A stretch of 35,258 nucleotides of DNA from Clostridia bacterium (GTDB taxonomy: Bacteria; Bacillota; Clostridia; Oscillospirales; Acutalibacteraceae). The notes beneath the pieces are model-generated. The model had not been told where the DNA came from. It saw only the letters and a program-made list of their open reading frames with translations, and made no database searches. The DNA is taken from NCBI GenBank assembly GCA_030526115.1, contig JAUNDK010000022.1:1-35258 (forward strand), written 5' to 3'. The translations under genes were made by a program, and so were the position numbers. This document shows, in pieces, positions 23,829 through 32,231 of the stretch. Each line of letters opens with the position of its first letter. The stretch's first letter is position 1.

Positions 23829-26478
23829 ATCTTATTTCATATTCTCCACAAGCAAGAACTGCTTCATAGAACTTTTCATTAACAGAGATTTTCTCTCCGT
23901 TGAGTGTGAAATCACCTAAAGTATCTGCCTGAATTCTCACATGCGCCTCAGCACCGAATGGTACTTTTATGTTATATACAACCTTGTCACCCTCATAGTG
24001 CCAACCGGAAATGTATTCTCCGACCGGAGAATTAACGGTTGCTTCAGCAGAAGGGAGCCTCTTATCAGGCTGTGGTTTAATATCTACCTTACGGAATCCC
24101 GGAGCATCTTCTCTTGGATTGAGTCCGCAGACATTGCGATATACCCACTCGATAACAGCACCGTAAGCATAATGGTTCATGGAATTCATGCTTATTCCGC
24201 TGATTTTACCGTCAGGATTTATGGAGTTCCATCTCTCCCAGATAGTTGTTGCACCCATGTTGACCTCATAGAGCCAGCTTGGAAGGTCTTCGTTCAGGAA
24301 GAGAGTATATGCGGCATCATTTGCACCATTATCGGATAAAGCCCGACAGAGAACCGGTGTTCCAAGAAAACCTGTCTTCAGATGCATTTTATTCTGCTTG
24401 AGGAGATTGAGAAGTTCATCTCTGACTTTCTCTCTGTGTTCCTCAGGAGCAAGACCAAAGAACAATGACATTGCGTTACCGGTCTGAGTATTTGCCGCAC
24501 AACGACCACCTTTGGTAAAGAATTCATCTCTGCAGGCCTGAAGAATCTCCTTTGCCCTGTTCTCATAAATAACAGCCTCGTCATCTTTTCCGAGTGCTCT
24601 TGCAGCTTTTGCTACGAGGGTTGTAGAATAATAGTAGTAAGCTGTACAGAGGAAAGTATTATTTGTTCCGCCTATACAGTTCTCAGGATCAAATCCCGAT
24701 CTTGCTCCATCAAGTGCAAGCCAGTCTCCCCAATGCCATGCAAGTTCCTTCCATAATCTTGTTGATCCGGAACCTTCGTCTACCTTGAATACCCAGTCTG
24801 CCCACGCCTTCATAGATGGATACTGACTTTCGAGTATGGATATATCTCCTGAATATACATAGGTAGTCCATGGAACTACTGTTGCGGCATCAGCCCAGCC
24901 TACGGAACCGCCATCATTCTTAAGCATGCCTTCCTTTACCATGAGTGGAGTTACCTGTGGAACACGGCCGTCATTATCGAGCTGATCAAGGTACATATCT
25001 TTTCCGTATTTTGTATAGAATGCAAGGCAGTCCATGTTGAAATTAGCTGTGCCTGAGAAAGCCTGTGCATCACCTGTCCAGCCCATACGTTCGTCACGCT
25101 GTGGACAATCGGTAGGAACATCGACAAAGTTATCTCTCTGAGACCACAATGAATTCTTGAAAAGTCGGTTTACCTTCTCATTTGAAGTTACGATATTACC
25201 TGTTGTCTCAAGATTGGAGTAAACTGCATAAGCTGTAAAGTCTTCTGCCTTGGGTTCTTCAACAAAACCGCTGACCTTAACATAACGGAAACCATAGAAC
25301 GTGGAAATCGGTCTGATTAACTGTTCTGTTCCGTCACACACAAACCTGTACTCGGCAAGAGCAGAACGAAGGTTATCTCTATAGAAGCAATCATCCTGAA
25401 GTATTTCTCCGTACTGTAATCTGATTACAGTTCCACGAGGCTGATTTACTTTCATTTCCATCCAGCCTGTAATTTCCTGCTCAGTATCGAGAACAAACTC
25501 ATTCTTAGGTGTTGTAATAAGCTTCGGCTTAAAGCTCTCCATTTTCTTTACAGGAAGGCTGAGTCTGTCACTCACAACACCTATATTATTGTCCTGATAC
25601 AGCTTTACCTTATTCCAGCAGGCATTATAGTCCCCTTCAGGTGAAGCCCAGTCTTTTATTTCTGCGTTTGAATCATACATCTCACCATCATAAATTGAGC
25701 TGAATTTAAGAGGTGACGGAGTACATTGCCATGTCTCGTCTGTGCAAACAACAGTCTTTCCATTAACTGTAATATCACCGAGAAGCATGTATTTATCAAC
25801 AAATATGTCAGATGGTTTTCCTTTATATCCAGTCTCAAAGCTGCCTGTTTCACCGTCAAAACCGAATTTTCCCTTTGCCCAGCCGTTACCGAGTATTGCA
25901 CCGACGGTGTTTTGACCCTTAACAAGATAATCTGTGACATCATAGGTCTGATACTGAATCCACTTATCGTATTCGTCGCAATAAGGTGTGAGATACTCAT
26001 CACCTACTCTATTACCGTTTATATAGAGTTCGTATATTCCAAGACCAGTGAAATAAGCTCTTGCTGTCTTAATATCTTCATCAACAGTAAATGTCTTACG
26101 CATATAAGGCATGACATCAAAAGGGAGATCAGGAGTTATCTGTTTACCCTCAAAAGCAACAGACATTCTGCCTGTTTCAAACCATGCTGTTTCACTTTGT
26201 GCATAATCACCCTCATTATCCATGACAGCTACTTTCCAGAAATATCTTGTCATGGGATTCAGTTCAATGTTAATTGGATATGCAATGGAATCCGCAGTTT
26301 CATCCTCACCGGAGTCGAAAATAATATCGGCGAAGTTTATATCTGAAGATATTGTAACTCTCGCCCATTTCTGACTTGTACCCTTTGCATCTTCTACCAC
26401 CCATGAAAGCTTCGGAGTTCTTAACTCAAATCCGAGTGGATTGTATATTCTGTTGGTTTTTAACCTTGTGATAATCAT
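23827..26478 (-). CDS. GH78 alpha-L-rhamnosidase
   Basis: Releases terminal alpha-L-rhamnose from plant glycosides, flavonoids or pectic side chains. It is 883 residues. The N-terminal beta-sandwich domains cover about 1-420 (a fibronectin-like start, NPLGFELRTPKLSW; then the GH78 N-terminal domains with YFTGLGIYELYINGNRVGD). The (alpha/alpha)6 catalytic domain begins near 430 with the hallmark DVPTDCPQRDERMGWTGD at 453-470; E463 is the likely general acid. A C-terminal beta domain follows (about 795-883). There is no signal peptide, so the enzyme should act inside the cell on imported rhamnosides; no transporter or rhamnose pathway gene is adjacent. It has its own promoter and GGAGG site. 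Confidence 0.95.
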   Translation of the reverse strand: MIITRLKTNRIYNPLGFELRTPKLSWVVEDAKGTSQKWARVTISSDINFADIIFDSGEDETADSIAYPINIELNPMTRYFWKVAVMDNEGDYAQSETAWFETGRMSVAFEGKQITPDLPFDVMPYMRKTFTVDEDIKTARAYFTGLGIYELYINGNRVGDEYLTPYCDEYDKWIQYQTYDVTDYLVKGQNTVGAILGNGWAKGKFGFDGETGSFETGYKGKPSDIFVDKYMLLGDITVNGKTVVCTDETWQCTPSPLKFSSIYDGEMYDSNAEIKDWASPEGDYNACWNKVKLYQDNNIGVVSDRLSLPVKKMESFKPKLITTPKNEFVLDTEQEITGWMEMKVNQPRGTVIRLQYGEILQDDCFYRDNLRSALAEYRFVCDGTEQLIRPISTFYGFRYVKVSGFVEEPKAEDFTAYAVYSNLETTGNIVTSNEKVNRLFKNSLWSQRDNFVDVPTDCPQRDERMGWTGDAQAFSGTANFNMDCLAFYTKYGKDMYLDQLDNDGRVPQVTPLMVKEGMLKNDGGSVGWADAATVVPWTTYVYSGDISILESQYPSMKAWADWVFKVDEGSGSTRLWKELAWHWGDWLALDGARSGFDPENCIGGTNNTFLCTAYYYYSTTLVAKAARALGKDDEAVIYENRAKEILQACRDEFFTKGGRCAANTQTGNAMSLFFGLAPEEHREKVRDELLNLLKQNKMHLKTGFLGTPVLCRALSDNGANDAAYTLFLNEDLPSWLYEVNMGATTIWERWNSINPDGKISGISMNSMNHYAYGAVIEWVYRNVCGLNPREDAPGFRKVDIKPQPDKRLPSAEATVNSPVGEYISGWHYEGDKVVYNIKVPFGAEAHVRIQADTLGDFTLNGEKISVNEKFYEAVLACGEYEIR

Positions 26479-26509
26479 TATTGTATTACCTCCACACCAT
26501 AATGGAATA

Positions 26510-26538
26510 ATTATAATACCAACTCATTATTTATTCAA
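26510..26538 (-). promoter_or_regulatory. promoter of the rhamnosidase gene
   Basis: Minus strand -35 TTGAAT (26533-26538), 17-base spacer, -10 TATAAT (26510-26515), 31 bases before the start. No catabolite-repression (cre-like) palindrome is obvious near it. Confidence 0.68.
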
Positions 26539-26552
26539 GACATCTATATATA

Positions 26553-26584
26553 CAAAAAGTGGGTACAGATTTCTCTGTACCCAC
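26553..26584 (-). terminator. intrinsic terminator of the PFOR gene
   Basis: Perfect 11-pair stem GTGGGTACAGA/TCTGTACCCAC closed by a GAAA tetraloop on the minus strand, followed by TTTTT. It is one of the strongest hairpins in the window and sits 38 bases after the PFOR stop. Confidence 0.93.
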
Positions 26585-26622
26585 CGTTTATATTAAGCTT
26601 TGAGCTTACAAGTTTAGGGGAA

Positions 26623-29600
26623 TTATTCCTCGTCTGGCTTGTAGAGGTCAACGAGCTTCTCAAGGTGCTTTCTGACAGCCTTGGAGTTAGCCTCTGCCTT
26701 AGCGAAGAGCTCTTCAGCACGCTCTGGGAAGGAACGTGTAAGTGAAGAGTAACGAGCCTCGCCGAGGAGGAACTCCTTGTAATCGCCTGTAGCTGGCTTG
26801 CTGTCGAGTGTGAATGGGTTCTTACCCTCAGCCTTAAGAGCTGGGTTGAAGCGGAACATGTTCCAGTAACCAGCCTTAACAGCCTTAGCCATCTCACTCT
26901 GGCAGTTTGTCATACCACCCTTGATGGAGTGCATCTCACATGGAGCATAGCAGATAACAAGGGATGGACCGTGGTAAGCCTCAGCCTCCTTAATTGCCTT
27001 GAGTGTCTGGTTCTGGTCAGCACCCATAGCAACCTGTGCTACGTAAACATAACCATAAGACATAGCAATCTCAGAGAGGGACTTCTTAGCGATCTCCTTA
27101 CCAGCAGCAGCGAACTGTGCTACCTGGCCGATCTGAGAAGCCTTGGAAGCCTGTCCACCTGTGTTGGAGTAAACCTCTGTATCGAATACCATGATGTTGA
27201 TGTCTTCACCGGAAGCGAGAACATGGTCAACACCGCCGAAGCCGATGTCGTATGCCCATCCGTCACCACCGAAGATCCATACGGACTTCTTGGAGAGATA
27301 TTCCTTGGAAGCGAGGATTTCCTTAGCGCAATCGCAATCACACTTGGAGAGAGCAGCAACGAGAGCCTCTGTAGCAGCACCGTTCTTCTCGCCGTCCTCG
27401 AGTGTTGCGAGGTACTCAGCAGCAGCAGCCTTAATGTCAGCTGGAGCCTCGTCCTTAGCAGCGATAGCCTCTACCTTGGAAACGAGTCTGTTTCTGATAG
27501 CCTTCTGACCGAGGTACATACCAAAGCCGTGCTCAGCGTTATCCTCAAAGAGGGAGTTTGCCCATGCAGGACCATGACCAGCCTTGTTTACTGTGTATGG
27601 AGATGTAGCAGCTGGACCACCCCAGATGGAGGAACATCCTGTTGCGTTAGCGATGTACATTCTGTCACCGAAGAGCTGAGTTACTATTCTAGCATAAGCT
27701 GTTTCAGCACAACCTGCGCAAGAACCGGAGAACTCGAGGAGTGGCTGCTTGTACTGTGAAGAAATAACAGTAGCATTTGTAGCAACCTCTGGCTTCTCGG
27801 AAACACTTGCAACCATGTAATCGAATACCTGCTGCTGATCTTCCTGAGTCTCACGAGCAACCATCTTGAGGGAGTTAGTTGGGCAAACGCCTACGCAAAC
27901 ACCACAACCCATGCAGTCCATAGGAGATACTGCGAGGCTGTACTTGTAGTTTGTCTTGATAACATCTCTCTTGCCGTACTTTGTGTTAGCTGGAGCAGCT
28001 GCAACTTCCTCAGCGGAGAGTGCGAATGGTCTGATTGTAGCATGTGGGCAAACGAATACGCACTTGTTACACTCAGCACATGTCTCACCGTTCCACTCTG
28101 GAACCATAACAGCAACGCCACGCTTCTCATAAGCAGCAGCACCGTGCTCAAATGTACCGTCAGCATGATCCATAAATACGGATACTGGGAGGCTGTCACC
28201 TTCCATGCGTCCAACCGGATTCATGATGTTGTTAACCATCTTTACGAGCTTAGCTGGGCCGTTCTCTGTAACTGCCTTTGGAGCATCCTCAGCTGTTGCC
28301 CAATCTGCTGGAACGTCGATCTTTACGAGAGCGTCCTTACCAGCATCGATAGCCTTCCAGTTGTTATCAACAATCTCACGGCCCTTCTTGAGGTAGGACT
28401 TCTCAGCAGCTTCCTTCATGTGCTGAACTGCCTCTTCGATTGGCATAACATTTGCGAGTGTGAAGAATGCAGACTGGAGAATTGTGTTTGTTCTCTTGCC
28501 CATGCCGCACTCAACAGCGAGGTCGATAGCGTTGATTGTGTAGAGCTGGATGTTGTTGTTAGCGATATATCTCTTTGTCTCAGCGGAGAGATGCTCAGAG
28601 AGCTGCTCTGGTGTCCACTGGCAGTTGATGAGGAATGTACCGCCCGGCTTTACGTCGTTAACCATCTTGTAACCCTTGATGATGTAGGATGGGTTATGGC
28701 AGGCAACGAAGTCAGCCTTATTGATGTAGTATGGGCTCTTGATTGGCTTATCACCGAATCTTAAGTGGGAAACTGTGATACCACCGGTCTTCTTGGAGTC
28801 ATACTGGAAGTAAGCCTGAACATACTTCTCTGTGTAGTCACCGATGATCTTGATGGAGTTCTTGTTAGCACCAACAGTACCGTCACCACCGAGACCCCAG
28901 AACTTAGCTTCGATTGTACCCTCAGCTGCTGTGTTTGGAGCTGGCTTCTCCTCGAGAGAGAGATGTGTAACGTCATCGTTGATACCAAGTGTGAAGTGAG
29001 CCTTTGGAGCATCCTTCTTGAGCTCGTCATATACAGCGAATACAGATGCAGGAGGTGTATCCTTGGAACCGAGACCGTAACGGCCGCCTGTTACAACGAT
29101 GTCTGTTCTGCCTGTTGCAGCAAGAGCAGCGATAACATCGAGGTAAAGTGGCTCACCAAGAGCACCTGGCTCCTTTGTTCTGTCGAGAACTGCAATCTTC
29201 TTAACTGTTGCAGGGATTGCCTCAGCAAGCTTCTCAGCAACGAATGGTCTGTAAAGACGAACCTTAACGAGACCAACCTTCTCACCCTGAGCTGTAAGGT
29301 AATCGATAACCTCTTCTGCTACGTCGTTGATGGAACCCATAGCGATGATGATGTTCTCAGCATCAGGTGCACCATAGTAGTTGAAGAGCTTGTAGTTAGT
29401 GCCAAGCTTAGCATTAACCTTATCCATGTACTCCTCTACGATTGCAGGGAGCTTGTCGTAATACTCGTTGCAAGCCTCACGATGCTGGAAGAAGATATCT
29501 CCGTTCTCATGAGAACCACGCATTACAGGACGCTCTGGGTTGAGAGCTCTCTTTCTGAAAGCTTCAACAGCATCCATATCAACCATCTCTTTGAGATCAT

Positions 29601-30165
29601 CATAATCCCAGATTTCAATCTTCTGAATCTCGTGAGATGTTCTGAAACCATCGAAGAAGTTGAGGAATGGAACTCTACCCTTGATTGCTGCGAGATGAGC
29701 AACAGCACCGAGGTCCATAACTTCCTGTGTGTTTGTTTCGCAGAGCATAGCAAAACCAGTCTGACGGCAAGCATAAACGTCGGAATGATCACCGAAGATG
29801 TTAAGAGCGTGAGAAGCTACGCAACGTGCGGAAACATGGAATACGCCCGGGAGAAGCTCACCGGCGATTTTGTACATGTTTGGGATCATGAGAAGAAGGC
29901 CCTGGGAAGCAGTGAATGTTGTGGTAAGAGCACCAGCTGCGAGGGAGCCGTGAACTGTACCGGAAGCACCTGCTTCGGACTGCATCTCTGATACTTTTAC
30001 TGTTGTACCAAAAATGTTCTTAAGACCCTGAGCGGACCACTGGTCGCAGTAGTCAGCCATTGGGGAGGATGGTGTAATAGGATAAATACCTGCTACTTCT
30101 GTAAACGCATAAGCGACATGTGCAGCAGCATTGTTACCATCCATGGACTTCATTTTTCTGGACAT
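26623..30165 (-). CDS. nifJ: pyruvate:ferredoxin (flavodoxin) oxidoreductase, single-chain
   Basis: Converts pyruvate and CoA to acetyl-CoA and CO2 and passes electrons to ferredoxin, the central anaerobic step. It is 1180 residues with all parts fused. The order is the N-terminal alpha-like domain with IYPITPSSPMADYCDQW; the TKEPGALGEPLYLDV region; the gamma-like domain; a ferredoxin insert with CAECNKCVFVCP (about 696-707) and CMGCGVCVGVCP (about 751-762); and the C-terminal TPP-binding domain with GDGWAYDIGFGG (about 967) and EVYSNTGGQ. The start at 30165 is set by AGGAGG at 30176-30181; a longer frame to 30306 crosses the promoter. Codon use is strongly biased and GC is higher than in the neighbours, as for a highly expressed gene. 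A CDCDC stretch (27328-27342) is unusual. Confidence 0.97.
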   Translation of the reverse strand: MSRKMKSMDGNNAAAHVAYAFTEVAGIYPITPSSPMADYCDQWSAQGLKNIFGTTVKVSEMQSEAGASGTVHGSLAAGALTTTFTASQGLLLMIPNMYKIAGELLPGVFHVSARCVASHALNIFGDHSDVYACRQTGFAMLCETNTQEVMDLGAVAHLAAIKGRVPFLNFFDGFRTSHEIQKIEIWDYDDLKEMVDMDAVEAFRKRALNPERPVMRGSHENGDIFFQHREACNEYYDKLPAIVEEYMDKVNAKLGTNYKLFNYYGAPDAENIIIAMGSINDVAEEVIDYLTAQGEKVGLVKVRLYRPFVAEKLAEAIPATVKKIAVLDRTKEPGALGEPLYLDVIAALAATGRTDIVVTGGRYGLGSKDTPPASVFAVYDELKKDAPKAHFTLGINDDVTHLSLEEKPAPNTAAEGTIEAKFWGLGGDGTVGANKNSIKIIGDYTEKYVQAYFQYDSKKTGGITVSHLRFGDKPIKSPYYINKADFVACHNPSYIIKGYKMVNDVKPGGTFLINCQWTPEQLSEHLSAETKRYIANNNIQLYTINAIDLAVECGMGKRTNTILQSAFFTLANVMPIEEAVQHMKEAAEKSYLKKGREIVDNNWKAIDAGKDALVKIDVPADWATAEDAPKAVTENGPAKLVKMVNNIMNPVGRMEGDSLPVSVFMDHADGTFEHGAAAYEKRGVAVMVPEWNGETCAECNKCVFVCPHATIRPFALSAEEVAAAPANTKYGKRDVIKTNYKYSLAVSPMDCMGCGVCVGVCPTNSLKMVARETQEDQQQVFDYMVASVSEKPEVATNATVISSQYKQPLLEFSGSCAGCAETAYARIVTQLFGDRMYIANATGCSSIWGGPAATSPYTVNKAGHGPAWANSLFEDNAEHGFGMYLGQKAIRNRLVSKVEAIAAKDEAPADIKAAAAEYLATLEDGEKNGAATEALVAALSKCDCDCAKEILASKEYLSKKSVWIFGGDGWAYDIGFGGVDHVLASGEDINIMVFDTEVYSNTGGQASKASQIGQVAQFAAAGKEIAKKSLSEIAMSYGYVYVAQVAMGADQNQTLKAIKEAEAYHGPSLVICYAPCEMHSIKGGMTNCQSEMAKAVKAGYWNMFRFNPALKAEGKNPFTLDSKPATGDYKEFLLGEARYSSLTRSFPERAEELFAKAEANSKAVRKHLEKLVDLYKPDEE

Positions 30166-30201
30166 TTTATTTTTCCTCCTTAAGGATTTACTATAAAACC
30201 C

Positions 30202-30221
30202 ACGGTTATAACCGTACACGG
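30202..30221. promoter_or_regulatory. candidate operator: overlapping palindromes at the PFOR transcription start
   Basis: A perfect 14-base palindrome ACGGTTATAACCGT (30202-30215) shares its CCGT half with a second one, CCGTACACGG (30212-30221). The site begins two bases past the -10 box, over the expected transcription start. The short loops make a DNA operator more likely than an RNA hairpin. Confidence 0.5.
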
Positions 30222-30223
30222 AT

Positions 30224-30252
30224 ATTTTAGCATTATTTTGCCAGTCTGTAAA
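30224..30252 (-). promoter_or_regulatory. promoter of the PFOR gene
   Basis: Minus strand -35 TTTACA (30247-30252), 17-base spacer, -10 TAAAAT (30224-30229). The leader before the start codon is about 50 bases. Confidence 0.65.
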
Positions 30253-30302
30253 GTATAAGATATTTATTTTTCTCAAATATCTGTATACATGACTGAAATA
30301 AA

Positions 30303-30340
30303 CCATAAAACAAAATAAGCCGGAAGCAAATTAACTTCCG
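30303..30340 (-). terminator. terminator after tRNA-Thr
   Basis: Minus-strand stem CGGAAG/CTTCCG (30335-30340 and 30321-30326) with an eight-base loop, followed by GCTTATTTTGTTTT. It starts 9 bases after the tRNA CCA end. Confidence 0.65.
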
Positions 30341-30348
30341 ACATACTC

Positions 30349-30424
30349 TGGAGCTGCTAAGCGGACTCGAACCGCTGACCTCATCCTTACCAAGGATGTG
30401 CTCTACCACCTGAGCCATAGCAGC
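30349..30424 (-). tRNA. tRNA-Thr (anticodon GGT)
   Basis: Cloverleaf of 76 bases with encoded CCA. Acceptor arms GCTGCTA and TAGCAGC pair fully, the anticodon loop is TTGGTAA (anticodon GGT), and the T arm is AGCGGTTCGAGTCCGCT. No separate promoter is visible, so it is probably co-transcribed with tRNA-Asp. Confidence 0.97.
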
Positions 30425-30427
30425 ATA

Positions 30428-30454
30428 TAAAATAGCAAGCTTTTCAGCTTGCTA
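30428..30454 (-). terminator. terminator-like hairpin between tRNA-Asp and tRNA-Thr
   Basis: Minus-strand nine-pair stem TAGCAAGCT/AGCTTGCTA closed by a GAAA tetraloop, followed by TTTTAT. It ends 4 bases before tRNA-Thr, which leaves no room for a promoter of its own. It may be a partial terminator or a processing site. Confidence 0.7.
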
Positions 30455-30458
30455 CCTT

Positions 30459-30535
30459 TGGCGACCCGGAACGGGCTCGAACCGTCGACCTCTAGCGTGA
30501 CAGGCTAGCGTTCTAACCAGCTGAACTACCGGGCC
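30459..30535 (-). tRNA. tRNA-Asp (anticodon GTC)
   Basis: Cloverleaf of 77 bases with encoded CCA. Acceptor arms GGCCCGG and CCGGGTC pair with one G-U, the anticodon loop is CTGTCAC (anticodon GTC), and the T arm is ACGGTTCGAGCCCGT. Confidence 0.97.
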
Positions 30536-30555
30536 ATATTTCTGACTGCTCTGCT

Positions 30556-30584
30556 ATTATATATAAACAATGCAGATTTGTCAA
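30556..30584 (-). promoter_or_regulatory. promoter of the tRNA-Asp/tRNA-Thr unit
   Basis: Minus strand perfect -35 TTGACA (30579-30584), 17-base spacer, perfect -10 TATAAT (30556-30561), about 20 bases before tRNA-Asp. Confidence 0.82.
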
Positions 30585-30598
30585 TAACTTTTTGAAGT

Positions 30599-30631
30599 TT
30601 TTTGAGGATAGATATAATCTACCCTCAAAAA
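30599..30631. repeat. inverted repeat after the COG2509 flavoprotein gene
   Basis: Arms TTTTTGAGGATAGAT (30599-30613) and ATCTACCCTCAAAAA (30617-30631) with a 3-base loop and one imperfect pair (a G-U on the minus-strand RNA). T-runs precede and A-runs follow on both strands, so it is not a canonical terminator, though it is where one is needed for the operon ending at 30639. Confidence 0.6.
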
Positions 30632-30638
30632 CAGTGTT

Positions 30639-32231
30639 TTACTCATATTTTTTCAATATTGACTCTGCAATTTTAATACCATCTACAGCGGCTGAAGTAA
30701 TACCACCCGCATATCCCGCACCTTCTCCGCATGGATAAATACCTTTTATACCTATCGCCTGTCCATCAATATCACGTTTTATTCTGACAGGACTGGAGCT
30801 TCTTGTTTCAGGAGCTGTAAGTACAGCATCGGGATCATCAAATCCTTTTATCTTTTTTGCAAAATGCGGCAATGCTTCAGCGATTGATGAACATACAAGC
30901 TCAGGGAGCACATCCCATATATTCGATGGTGTTACCCCGGGCTGATAACTTGGATTTACTCTTCCGAAAGATTCCGTCTTTCTCTTAAGCATAAAATCTT
31001 CCTGTCGCTGTGCAGGGGCATGATAACTCTCTCCACCGATTATATAAGCCTTCTTTTCAAGTTCTTCCTGAAAATTCATTCCTGCAAAAACATCATCGGA
31101 ATTAAAATCTTCGGGATTGAGTCCGACAAGAATGGCAGCATTGGAGTTTTTTCCATCTCGGGAATTATTGCTCATTCCGTTTGTAACAACATGACCTTTT
31201 ATAGATGTAGCACCTACTACCTCTCCACCGGGACACATGCAGAATGAATATACTCCTCGTCCATCTTCGAGATGAGTTGACAGTTTATAATCTGCGGTTG
31301 GAAGATCCCAATCATGATAATGCTCACCGAGCTGAGATATATTAATGTCCTCTGCAAGATGCTCGATTCTGACACCGACAGCAAAAGGCTTCTGCTCCAT
31401 GACAAGACCTGAATCATAGAGCATTTTGAATGTATCTCTTGAACTGTGACCAAGAGCTATTACAACATCATTGGTTTCTATGTCTTTATTACTGCCTTCA
31501 CTGTCTGTATAAGAGATTGAAGCTAAGCTTCCATTCTCTATCTTTAAACCTGTGAATGTAGACTCGAATAAGACTTCACCACCAAGAGAGACAATTTCTT
31601 CGCGAATATTCTTTACTGTTTCAGGTAATCTGTCGGTACCTATATGAGGCTTTGCATCATATAGAATATCCTCAGGTGCGCCTTTTTCAACAAAAGTCTC
31701 AAGTACTTTTCTGATACGGGGATCTTTTATTCCCGTGTTGAGTTTACCGTCAGAAAATGTACCTGCTCCACCCTCTCCAAACTGAACATTTGAATTTTCT
31801 TTAAGATCGCCTGTTTTCCAGAAATGATTCACACTCTCCATGCGCTTCTCAACACATTCGCCTCTTTCAAGCACTATCGGTTTTGTTCCCGCATGGGCAA
31901 GAATATATGCCGCAAACATACCTGCAGGACCAAAACCCACAACAACAGGCCTCTTCTCCATCCTGACTTTTTCAGGCATGGTATAAATCGGGTAACTTGC
32001 CTCTGAAGCATCCTTATTTGATTTAATGAGTTTTTTCTCATTACCTTCAATTTCTGCATCTGCTGTAATTACATAGCGAATGTCAGATTTGTCTCTCGCA
32101 TCAAGCGAACGTTTGAAAATGGATAAACTTTTGATATTGGATGCAGAAATACGAAGTTTTTTGGCAACCGCTTTTTTTAATTCAGCATCAGTATAATCAG
32201 GTTTTATTTTTATGTTATTTACTCTTACCAT
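30639..32231 (-). CDS. FAD-dependent dehydrogenase, COG2509 family
   Basis: Uncharacterised flavoprotein of 530 residues. After an N-terminal domain of about 90 residues (with ISASNIKSLSIFKRSLDAR, typical of COG2509) comes the FAD-binding VVVGFGPAGMFAAYIL, with the GxGxxG glycines at 99, 101 and 104. The NVQFGEGGAGTFSDGKL motif follows near 145 and is diagnostic for the family. The second FAD contact GEGAGYAGGITSAAVDG lies near the C-terminus. The true reaction is unknown; these proteins are often labelled NAD(P)/FAD-dependent oxidoreductase. It overlaps the preceding HI0933-type gene by 17 bases, so the two flavoproteins are co-expressed. Confidence 0.9.
   Translation of the reverse strand: MVRVNNIKIKPDYTDAELKKAVAKKLRISASNIKSLSIFKRSLDARDKSDIRYVITADAEIEGNEKKLIKSNKDASEASYPIYTMPEKVRMEKRPVVVGFGPAGMFAAYILAHAGTKPIVLERGECVEKRMESVNHFWKTGDLKENSNVQFGEGGAGTFSDGKLNTGIKDPRIRKVLETFVEKGAPEDILYDAKPHIGTDRLPETVKNIREEIVSLGGEVLFESTFTGLKIENGSLASISYTDSEGSNKDIETNDVVIALGHSSRDTFKMLYDSGLVMEQKPFAVGVRIEHLAEDINISQLGEHYHDWDLPTADYKLSTHLEDGRGVYSFCMCPGGEVVGATSIKGHVVTNGMSNNSRDGKNSNAAILVGLNPEDFNSDDVFAGMNFQEELEKKAYIIGGESYHAPAQRQEDFMLKRKTESFGRVNPSYQPGVTPSNIWDVLPELVCSSIAEALPHFAKKIKGFDDPDAVLTAPETRSSSPVRIKRDIDGQAIGIKGIYPCGEGAGYAGGITSAAVDGIKIAESILKKYE

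Noticed and set aside
25726-26346. 206-codon plus-strand frame opposite the rhamnosidase gene
   Set aside because: Antisense shadow with no domain signature; the minus-strand GH78 frame has all family motifs.
26929-29991. Long plus-strand open frames (up to 408 codons) opposite the PFOR gene
   Set aside because: They lie antisense to a strongly codon-biased gene. Biased codon use removes stops on the opposite strand. The translations are rich in Cys, Leu, Ser and Val, show no motifs, and have no ribosome-binding sites.
30166-30306. 47-residue N-terminal extension of PFOR
   Set aside because: It spans the promoter and the palindrome, and is unlike the family. The ATG at 30165 has a strong AGGAGG site.
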